This document shows positions 1 to 4,698 of a stretch of DNA of 5,341 bases, piece by piece. This DNA comes from Caulobacteraceae bacterium. GTDB lineage: Bacteria; Pseudomonadota; Alphaproteobacteria; Caulobacterales; Caulobacteraceae. Each line of letters begins with the position of its first letter. The first letter of the stretch is position 1. The stretch is taken from assembly GCA_028291305.1 (NCBI GenBank), contig JAQGII010000052.1, positions 1 through 5,341 on the forward strand. Direction: 5' to 3'. The position numbers and the translations under genes were made by a program. Under the pieces are notes generated by a model that did not search any database, was not told where the DNA came from, and saw nothing but the letters and a program-made list of their open reading frames with translations.

Positions 1-975
1 GGTGATGCGATAGGCGTAGCGTTCGCGCTCGCGCGACGCGCTGCTCTGCACGGCGAGGCTGAGGCTTTCCCCCGGTCGCCAGAGCGCCTGGCTGAAGTGC
101 AGGCCCTCGGAGGAGTCGACGCTCCACTCGTGGCCGTCGCTGTGCCGGTTGGAATCGCTCGTCGGCGCCTGTCCGGGCGGCCCGCTAAGGTCATGCTGGT
201 CGAAGAAGCGCCCGCCGGACAGTTCGCGATGGCTGAACGATGCGCCCACCGATTGTCGGTCGTTCAGGTCGTAGTCGATCCCCGCCTTGGCGGAGGGGAT
301 CAGTCGCCGGAAGGTCTCGTCCAGGACCTGCCGGCTGGCGGCGAAGGTGTTGGTCTGGGGGTCGAGAGCGAGGCGGGTGTCGGTGGTGATGCGCTCCTTG
401 GCGTCCTGGCGCAGTCCCAGGCCGCCGGAAAGCCTGAGCTTGCCGACGTTGTAGGCGCCGTCCAAGGCGGACAGGAAGCGGCGTTTGTCGCCGACGGTCA
501 GCTGCGCGGACCCGGAGGCTCCGGCCTTGCCGGTCTTCTTGGTGACGATGTTGATCACGCCGCCGGACCCCTCGGCCTTGAACTGGGCCGGGGGATTGGT
601 CAGCACCTCGACGCGGGCGATGTCGCTGGCGGGGAACTGCAGCAGGCTCAACCCGCGCGCGGCGCCGGTGAACTGGGCGGAGGGCTTGCCGTCCACCAGG
701 ATGGTGACATTGCTGTCGCCCCGCAGGCTGATGCCGCCGTCCACATCGACGGCGACGGAGGGCACATTGTTGAGCACCTCGGCGGCTGAACCCGATGTCG
801 CCTGCAGATCGTTGGCGACGGCGTAGATCGTGCGGTCGATCCGGGTCTGTTTCTGCTGCGCCTGGGCGAGGACCGTCACCTCCTGCACGACCGATCCCGG
901 CGGCGCTGGCTGCGCACGCGATTCCGTGGCCGCCGCCAGCGCCGCGAGCGCTGCGAGCCTGATATATCGTTTCAT
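1..975 (-). CDS. TonB-dependent outer-membrane receptor, N-terminal part (cut by left window edge)
   Basis: The reading frame stays open from the ATG at 975 to base 1, giving 325 residues; the rest of the barrel lies off the left edge. Residues 1-21 are a Sec signal peptide (KR, then an Ala/Leu-rich core, likely cleavage after SRA). A TonB-box-like QEVTVLAQ sits at 31-38. The plug domain covers about 45-148, with LNNVPSV (68-74), GGISLRGDSNVTILVDGKPS (80-99), DIARVEVL (118-125) and GSGGVINIVTKK (136-147). Beta-barrel strands begin near 155. The plug wording resembles receptors with the 'outer membrane beta-barrel' type of C-terminal domain, which are usually 700 residues or longer, so less than half is present. 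Such proteins import large ligands (metal chelates, glycans, cofactors) using TonB energy; the ligand here is unknown. It follows the propeller gene on the same strand after 138 bp. The start is supported by AGGGG 5 nt upstream and by the signal peptide. Confidence 0.93.
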   Translation of the reverse strand, partial: MKRYIRLAALAALAAATESRAQPAPPGSVVQEVTVLAQAQQKQTRIDRTIYAVANDLQATSGSAAEVLNNVPSVAVDVDGGISLRGDSNVTILVDGKPSAQFTGAARGLSLLQFPASDIARVEVLTNPPAQFKAEGSGGVINIVTKKTGKAGASGSAQLTVGDKRRFLSALDGAYNVGKLRLSGGLGLRQDAKERITTDTRLALDPQTNTFAASRQVLDETFRRLIPSAKAGIDYDLNDRQSVGASFSHRELSGGRFFDQHDLSGPPGQAPTSDSNRHSDGHEWSVDSSEGLHFSQALWRPGESLSLAVQSSASRERERYAYRIT

Positions 976-980
976 CTAAT

Positions 981-985
981 CCCCT
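981..985 (-). promoter_or_regulatory. Ribosome binding site of the leftward TBDR
   Basis: AGGGG on the minus strand, separated by the five bases ATTAG from the ATG at 975. It supports that ATG as the start. Confidence 0.65.
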
Positions 986-1028
986 GGACCCCGACGACGG
1001 ACGCAAGCCTAGCTGTCTGCCGGTGAGC

Positions 1029-1042
1029 GGCGGATGTCCGCC
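1029..1042. repeat. Short inverted repeat between propeller gene and TBDR
   Basis: GGCGGA-TG-TCCGCC, perfect 6-bp arms (5-bp stem with a 4-nt loop as RNA). It lies 54 nt upstream of the TBDR start. No T-run follows on either strand, so it is not a standard intrinsic terminator. It could be an operator half, an RNA hairpin in the intercistronic leader, or chance in GC-rich DNA. Confidence 0.35.
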
Positions 1043-1052
1043 ACATTGAAAG

Positions 1053-1112
1053 TCGCCAATGAAGCGACCGCCCGGTCGGCCAATGGCCGGCCGGGCGCCG
1101 CGATCGCCAATG
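1053..1112 (-). repeat. Three spaced copies of CATTGGC upstream of the TBDR
   Basis: Read on the minus strand, CATTGGCGA occurs exactly at 1112-1104 and again at 1061-1053. A shorter copy, CATTGGC, lies between them at 1085-1079. A CAATG at 1048-1044 forms an inverted partner to the last copy, and a CGACCG/CGGTCG dyad lies at 1065-1078. All of this is packed into the 138-bp gap between the propeller stop and the TBDR ATG. Iterated short motifs in such a gap suggest a regulator binding region, giving the TBDR control separate from the upstream genes. This is inference; no clear -35/-10 pair or Rho-independent terminator was found in the gap. Confidence 0.35.
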
Positions 1113-1113
1113 T

Positions 1114-2169
1114 TCAGTTGGCGGGATCGAGGAACAGAAGCTTGAGCGTTCCCGCAAGCGGCTTGGGCCGGCCGGGGCGGCCGTTGGGTCCGACGGGAAC
1201 CGGCGCGGCGGGATCGATGTCGGCGGCGGCGATGTACAGGCGGCCCGTCTGCGGGTCGATGCCCATGGTCTTGCCGGTCACCGCGGTCTTGATCGACCCG
1301 AGGGCCACGTAGGTCTTGGGGCCGGCTTCCCGGATGATCGACAGGGTGCCGTCGCCATTGGAGCTGAAGGCCAGCTTTCGCTTGGGATCGAAGGCCGCGC
1401 CGTCGGTGCCGGCGCCGATGGGCAAGGTGGCGACCACGGCGCCGCTGTCCGTGTCGACCACGGTCAGGACCTGGTTGACACAGGACACGAAGGCCCGGTG
1501 GGCGGCCTGGTCCAGCGCCAGGCCGTGCGGGCTTGTGCAACCGGGGATCGCCCAGCGCGCGTCGACCGTGTTGGTCCGGGTGTCGATCCGCAGCAGCTCC
1601 TTCTTCTCGGCTCCGTTGACGTAGAGTTTCCCGTTGCCGCCGGAGACGGCGTACTCGAGGCCCCCGCCCGTATTGATCGTGGCGACGACGGCGTCGGTCG
1701 CAGGATCGATCACCGTCAGGGTCTTGGACTCGCCATTGACCACGAAGATGTGCCCGCTCGGGGCGTCGAAGGCGATCCCGTCGGCATCTTCCATGGCCGG
1801 GATCCGCTTCAGCGTCTTCAAGGTCTTGAGATCGAACGAGACCGCAACGCCGGCCATGCCGTCATCCGTATACCCCTTGCCGGTGGCGGCGGAGATGCCG
1901 ATGCCGTGCGTGCCGCCGGGTATGCCGGTGACCTCGCCGAGCACCGCGCCGTCGTGTCCATCGACGACACTGAGGCGGTCGCCGTGGGCGACATAGACCC
2001 GGTGCGAGGGCGGATCGAAGACCACGTAGTCCCATCGGTCCGGGCCGCCCAGGGGGACGGCCTTGGTGACCTTATACGACGGCGGGGACTGGGCGAGGGC
2101 GGCGGCCGGGGCCAGGACGGCGGCGGCCGCCGAGGCGGCGAGGATGGCTATCAGGTGACGCTGAATCAC
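1114..2169 (-). CDS. Secreted YncE/YVTN-type beta-propeller protein
   Basis: 351 residues. A signal peptide covers 1-27 (MIQRHL, an Ala-rich hydrophobic core, cleavage likely after ALAQ or just before it), so the mature protein should be periplasmic. The rest is a series of propeller-like repeats, each with a strand, an Asp-containing turn and a V-D-x-x-T/S-G-type end: RVYVAHGDRLSVVDGHDG (57-74), FVVNGESKTLTVIDPATD (142-159), LLRIDTRTN (192-200), VLTVVDTDSGAVVATL (234-249) and LAFSSNGDGTLSIIRE (266-281). Two cysteines (211, 230) could form a disulfide. There is no CxxCH haem motif, so it is not a cytochrome. Family members are about 300-370 residues, so it looks complete. The start is GTG, overlapping the kinase stop in GTGA. 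E. coli YncE, encoded next to the TBDR YncD, is the nearest well-known comparison. Biochemical function is not established; a ligand-binding or signalling accessory role is inference. Confidence 0.85.
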   Translation of the reverse strand: MIQRHLIAILAASAAAAVLAPAAALAQSPPSYKVTKAVPLGGPDRWDYVVFDPPSHRVYVAHGDRLSVVDGHDGAVLGEVTGIPGGTHGIGISAATGKGYTDDGMAGVAVSFDLKTLKTLKRIPAMEDADGIAFDAPSGHIFVVNGESKTLTVIDPATDAVVATINTGGGLEYAVSGGNGKLYVNGAEKKELLRIDTRTNTVDARWAIPGCTSPHGLALDQAAHRAFVSCVNQVLTVVDTDSGAVVATLPIGAGTDGAAFDPKRKLAFSSNGDGTLSIIREAGPKTYVALGSIKTAVTGKTMGIDPQTGRLYIAAADIDPAAPVPVGPNGRPGRPKPLAGTLKLLFLDPAN

Positions 2170-3617
2170 AGGGAGATCTCCGTTGAAACGAGAGGGTTGG
2201 GCCGGGGGGAACGGGTGAACCAGTGGCGCCGTTCGATGCGCGATGGCGCTGTGGCGATTGGCGATTGGAACATCAGGCGGACGCGCAGCCCTGGGCCTGC
2301 GTCGAGCAGTTCAAGGCGCGCGCGGTGGCGGCTGGCGATGGCGGCCACGATGGCGAGGCCCAGGCCGGACCCTGCCGTGGTGCGGCTGCGCTCCAGCCGG
2401 AAGAACCGTTCCAGCACAGCGGCGCGGTGAAGCTCCGGCACGCCCGGTCCGTCATCGGACACCGACAGCCAGGGATGGCCGTCGCCTTGCCCGGTCTCCA
2501 GGAAGATCCTGGTTCCCTCGGGCGTGTGCTTGAGGGCGTTGTCCAGAAGGTTGGCCACCGCGTGGGTCAGCAGTTCGGCGTCGCCCATCACCCCGGCCGG
2601 CCGCAGGCAAGCGTCTATCTGCCGACCGCTTTCCTCGGCGTCGGGGCGATAGGCGTCGGCGACCCGCAGGGCCACCGCGGCTAGGTCGACCGGTTGCAGC
2701 GCGATGGCCCGCGAGCTTTCGATTTCGGCCAGTCGAAGCATGGCGTCGAAGGCCCGCAGGGTCTCGTCGATGTCCGCGTTGATGCTGCCGATGCTTTCGG
2801 TCAGTTGCGGATCGCTGGCGCGGGCGCGCTGCAGAAGGTCGAGCTTCTGGCGCACGCGCGTCAGTGGCGTACGCAGGTCATGGGCGATGTCGGCCGACAC
2901 CTGGCGGATGCTCTGCAGCAGGCCGTTGATCTGGGCCAGCATGTGGTTGAAGGCCTGGGCGAGCGCGTCGATGTCGTCAGGGACGAAGGCGTGGCGAACG
3001 GGCGCCCTGGCGTCCAGCCGGCCGAGCGACGCCTCGCGGGCCGCCTCGACGACCCCGTCCACCCGGCGGACGACGCCGCCATAGACGAACAGCGACGCCC
3101 CCAACCCGCCGACCGCGGCGATCAGGCCGCACCAGAAGAGGCTGTGCAGGAGTTGCGAGCGCAGTTGCTCGCGCGCGCCCATGGCCTCGCCCACGGCCAG
3201 GGTGTCCCCGTTGGTCAGATGCCGGGCATAGACCACGATATCCTGGTTGCTGGCGGGGTTGGCGGAGGGCGGCGCGGAGTCGCCATCGATGAAGGACCAG
3301 CCGGTGGCGGACGGCGCCTGGGGCAATTCGCCCGCCAGATGCGCGCCGTCGGCCCGGCTGAGGCGATAGTAGACGCCGTCGGTGCGCCTGGAGCGCAGGG
3401 TGATCGACGCCGCAAGGCGGGTGCGTCCGCCGGCGCCATATTCGTCGCTCAGGGCCGCGGCTTCCGCCGCGACATGGGCCTCGGCGTCCCGATGCATGAC
3501 CTGGCGGGTGGCGATGCCGACGAGCCACCCGGCGGCCTGGAAGGCGCCGATCAGGATGACGGCCTGCATCAGCGCCAGGCGGATCCCCGTGGAGGCGAGC
3601 CCGCGTCTAAGCGGCAC
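2166..3617 (-). CDS. Membrane-bound sensor histidine kinase with HAMP domain
   Basis: 483 residues. A first membrane segment lies at about 11-36. An extracytoplasmic sensor region of about 120 residues follows (37-157), with no family recognised. A second membrane segment lies at about 158-181 (FWCGLIAAVGGLGASLFVYG) and a HAMP linker at about 182-235. The phosphoacceptor helix has the H-box SADIAHDLRTPLTRVR with His246. The ATPase domain shows the N-box (ANLLDNALKHTPEG, Asn356/Asn360), G1 box SDDGPGVP (387-394), F-box RFFRLERSR (404-412) and G2 box GSGLGLAI (416-423), so all catalytic boxes are present. It should autophosphorylate and pass phosphate to the adjacent regulator. The GTG start at 3617 lies 11 nt inside the regulator gene; no strong Shine-Dalgarno is visible, which fits translational coupling. 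The next in-frame ATG (3569) would remove the start of the first membrane helix. A basic tail of about 30 residues follows the ATPase core. The signal is unknown. Confidence 0.95.
   Translation of the reverse strand: MPLRRGLASTGIRLALMQAVILIGAFQAAGWLVGIATRQVMHRDAEAHVAAEAAALSDEYGAGGRTRLAASITLRSRRTDGVYYRLSRADGAHLAGELPQAPSATGWSFIDGDSAPPSANPASNQDIVVYARHLTNGDTLAVGEAMGAREQLRSQLLHSLFWCGLIAAVGGLGASLFVYGGVVRRVDGVVEAAREASLGRLDARAPVRHAFVPDDIDALAQAFNHMLAQINGLLQSIRQVSADIAHDLRTPLTRVRQKLDLLQRARASDPQLTESIGSINADIDETLRAFDAMLRLAEIESSRAIALQPVDLAAVALRVADAYRPDAEESGRQIDACLRPAGVMGDAELLTHAVANLLDNALKHTPEGTRIFLETGQGDGHPWLSVSDDGPGVPELHRAAVLERFFRLERSRTTAGSGLGLAIVAAIASRHRARLELLDAGPGLRVRLMFQSPIATAPSRIERRHWFTRSPRPNPLVSTEISL
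2178..2181 (-). promoter_or_regulatory. Ribosome binding site supporting the GTG start of the propeller gene
   Basis: GGAG on the minus strand, 8 nt before the GTG at 2169 and inside the last codons of the kinase gene. It supports GTG as the real start and suggests translation coupled to the kinase. Confidence 0.6.
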
Positions 3618-4284
3618 GAAGACAATATCCGGCGCCGCGGACGGTGGCGATGATCGGGGGCTGGTCCGGCAGGTCGATCTTGGCCCGCAGCCGGCTCATG
3701 TGGGTTTCGACGATGTTGGTCTGTGGGTCGAACTTGAAGCCCCAGATCTGCTCCAGGAGCATCATCCGGGTGAACACCCGGTCCGGATTGAGCATGAAGT
3801 GCTCGAGCAGCTTGAACTCCAGCGGCTTGAGGTCGATCGGGGTCCCGTCGCGGGTCGTGCGTCGCCGCAACCGGTCGACGATCAGTCCCCGGCAGACCAG
3901 GACGCCGCCCCGCGGCGCCGCGGCGCGCCGGCCCAGCAGGTTCAGCCGCGCCGTCAGCTCCTCGAAGCAGAAGGGCTTGACCAGATAGTCGTCGCCGCCA
4001 CCGGTCAGGCCGGCCACGCGATCCTCGGCGGACCCCAGGGCGGTCAGGAAGAGGGCGGGGGTCTGCACGCCGGATTTGCGCAGCTCGCGCACCAGGCTGA
4101 GTCCGTCCAGGCGCGGTAGCATGCGATCCACCACCAGCACATCGTAGCTGCCGTCGCAGGCCATCCGCAGGCCGGTCTCCCCGTCGTGGGCCTCCTGGGT
4201 GTCGTGCCCGTCGCAGGCCAGGGCAGCCAGGATGTAGTCCCGGCTCTGCTGGTCGTCCTCGATCACCAATATGCGCATCTGCAT
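3607..4284 (-). CDS. OmpR/PhoB-family response regulator
   Basis: 225 residues from the ATG at 4284. The receiver domain has the acidic pair Asp10-Asp11 (LVIEDD), phosphoacceptor Asp53 (VVDRMLPRLDG), Thr81 (FLTALG) and Lys103 (DDYLVKPF), so the phosphorylation site is intact. The C-terminal winged-helix DNA-binding domain (about 130-225) contains LKPLEFKLLEHFMLNP, the recognition-helix region TNIVETHMSRLRAKID, and the closing hairpin TVRGAGYCLRA. The frame stays open upstream to a TTG at 4419. That extension has no conserved content and runs into AT-rich intergenic DNA. ATG 4284 gives the usual family length and has GGGA 7 nt upstream; ATG 4278 is a less well-spaced alternative. It is the first gene of the leftward operon and overlaps the kinase gene by 11 nt, marking the two as a cognate pair. 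Probable targets are its own promoter and the divergent TBDR promoter (inference). Confidence 0.96.
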   Translation of the reverse strand: MQMRILVIEDDQQSRDYILAALACDGHDTQEAHDGETGLRMACDGSYDVLVVDRMLPRLDGLSLVRELRKSGVQTPALFLTALGSAEDRVAGLTGGGDDYLVKPFCFEELTARLNLLGRRAAAPRGGVLVCRGLIVDRLRRRTTRDGTPIDLKPLEFKLLEHFMLNPDRVFTRMMLLEQIWGFKFDPQTNIVETHMSRLRAKIDLPDQPPIIATVRGAGYCLRAA

Positions 4285-4291
4285 TCGGGCG

Positions 4292-4295
4292 TCCC
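4292..4295 (-). promoter_or_regulatory. Ribosome binding site of the response regulator
   Basis: GGGA on the minus strand, 7 nt from the ATG at 4284. It is modest in strength but decides between ATG 4284 and ATG 4278, which would have a 13-nt spacer. Confidence 0.45.
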
Positions 4296-4305
4296 AGGGA
4301 AGCGA

Positions 4306-4346
4306 AGGGCGCCGCGGCGCCGCTCGGTCGAGGCGGGCGGCGCCCT
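4306..4346 (-). repeat. GC-rich inverted repeat in the presumed leader of the response regulator
   Basis: AGGGCGCC (4306-4313) pairs perfectly with GGCGCCCT (4339-4346), an 8-bp stem that is nearly all G/C. The loop contains a self-complementary 10-mer, GCGGCGCCGC (4314-4323). The structure ends 21 nt from the regulator ATG, just upstream of its Shine-Dalgarno. In RNA it should fold stably and could affect initiation of the regulator operon. There is no poly-U tract, so a terminator is unlikely. Confidence 0.4.
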
Positions 4347-4400
4347 GTCCCGATCCGAACTGCGGCTCATACCCCCATCCGGAGCCAGGGCGAAATCCAA

Positions 4401-4424
4401 AAACATTAAGGAATCTCAATGTTT
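4401..4424. repeat. AAACATT-N10-AATGTTT inverted repeat
   Basis: Perfect 7-bp arms at 4401-4407 and 4418-4424 with a 10-base spacer. The half-site centres are 17 bp apart. It lies at the regulator-proximal end of the AT-rich core, about 120-140 nt upstream of the regulator start. It could be an operator or a weak hairpin in the regulator transcript; AT-rich arms make a protein-binding site slightly more likely. This is inference. Confidence 0.4.
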
Positions 4425-4446
4425 GTTATTTTGTATGTATCCGGAC

Positions 4447-4475
4447 GATTGTGTCGGAAATTCCGAATAACAATC
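4447..4475. repeat. Palindrome TCGGAA-A-TTCCGA nested in GATTG/CAATC arms
   Basis: The inner arms (4454-4459 and 4461-4466) are perfectly complementary around a single A. The outer arms GATTG (4447-4451) and CAATC (4471-4475) are also complementary but spaced slightly unequally (2 and 4 nt from the inner arms). A compact dyad in the middle of a divergent promoter region is typical of a dimeric repressor or activator site. No known regulator consensus was recognised. Confidence 0.5.
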
Positions 4476-4491
4476 AAGAGCAGACCGACTC

Positions 4492-4519
4492 TGTCACAAT
4501 AATTACCAAGGATTGTCAC
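4492..4519. repeat. TGTCAC direct repeat, 22-bp period
   Basis: TGTCAC occurs at 4492-4497 and at 4514-4519. The 22-bp period is close to two helical turns, so both copies face the same side of the DNA. OmpR-family regulators typically bind direct repeats in helical phase (most often about 11 bp apart), so this is a reasonable but unproven candidate site for the adjacent regulator. It lies about 180-207 nt upstream of the rightward TBDR. Confidence 0.35.
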
Positions 4520-4625
4520 GTCGGGTTCACTTGAAAGCCCGGCGGGTCCCTGCTGCAAGGGCGGCGTTCACGGCCGATTACCTTGGCGGTTTCGATCTGG
4601 CGATCGGGCTGCCGATCCGGCGGAC

Positions 4626-4653
4626 CCGGCTCCAGGGGAATTCTCCGAGCCGG
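4626..4653 (+). repeat. Potential hairpin in the leader of the rightward TBDR
   Basis: CCGGCTC (4626-4632) pairs with GAGCCGG (4647-4653). Inside, GGGG (4635-4638) can pair with CTCC (4643-4646) with one G-U, closing an AATT loop and leaving a CA bulge. It lies 45 nt upstream of the TBDR ATG. There is no following T-run, so it is not an intrinsic terminator. A structured 5' leader is possible, but no known riboswitch was recognised. Confidence 0.4.
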
Positions 4654-4685
4654 AGCGTCGGATTCCAATCCGGCATTTGCTCAAC

Positions 4686-4691
4686 GGGGGA
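4686..4691 (+). promoter_or_regulatory. Ribosome binding site of the rightward TBDR
   Basis: GGGGGA at 4686-4691, 7 nt before the ATG at 4699. The next in-frame ATG (4741) lacks a comparable site and would truncate the signal peptide's basic N-terminus. Confidence 0.55.
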
Positions 4692-4698
4692 CTAGTTA

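Larger units (their letters stand above)
4395..4520. promoter_or_regulatory. AT-rich divergent promoter/operator region
   Basis: This is the core of the 414-bp gap between the divergent regulator (leftward) and TBDR (rightward) genes. By direct count, 45 of the 120 bases in 4401-4520 are G or C, against roughly two-thirds in the flanking genes. It holds an AAACATT/AATGTTT dyad, a TCGGAA/TTCCGA palindrome and a TGTCAC direct repeat, listed separately. ATTGT/ACAAT also occurs four times: 4448-4452 (+), 4470-4474 (-), 4496-4500 (-) and 4512-4516 (+). Both promoters are expected here, but no convincing -35/-10 pair could be chosen. The remainder of the gap (4521-4698) is GC-rich leader of the TBDR. 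Confidence 0.6.

Noticed and set aside
976..1113. Rho-independent terminator after the propeller gene
   Set aside because: Short GC stems are present, but none is followed by a T-run in the leftward direction.
191..1540. Long leftward open frame of 449 codons
   Set aside because: It is out of frame with, and overlaps, both the TBDR and the propeller gene. Its translation is Arg/Pro/Gly-rich with no domain, as is typical of a GC-rich shadow frame.
2254..2267. Tandem GCGATTG-GCGATTG
   Set aside because: It lies within the kinase C-terminal coding tail and is explained by codons for Ile-Ala-Thr-Ala-type residues. Only two copies are present.
1498..2430. Rightward open frame of 310 codons
   Set aside because: It lies antisense to the propeller and kinase genes, and its translation has no recognisable motif. 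The sense frames show full domain signatures.
2694..3653. Rightward open frame of 319 codons
   Set aside because: It is antisense to the kinase gene. Its composition mirrors the sense codons and no domain is visible.
4285..4419. 45-residue N-terminal extension of the response regulator from a TTG codon
   Set aside because: It has no conserved sequence, runs into the AT-rich intergenic core, and would make the protein longer than typical. The ATG at 4284 fits the receiver domain and has a Shine-Dalgarno.
4271..4534. Rightward open frames across the regulator start and AT-rich core
   Set aside because: They overlap the regulator start antisense and cross the probable promoter region. No motif or good start was seen.
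4513..4695. 60-codon open frame directly before the rightward TBDR, in the same frame and ending in TAG at 4693
   Set aside because: It has a TTG start with no ribosome binding site, lacks recognisable features, and overlaps the candidate operator and the hairpin. A leader peptide cannot be excluded but is not supported.
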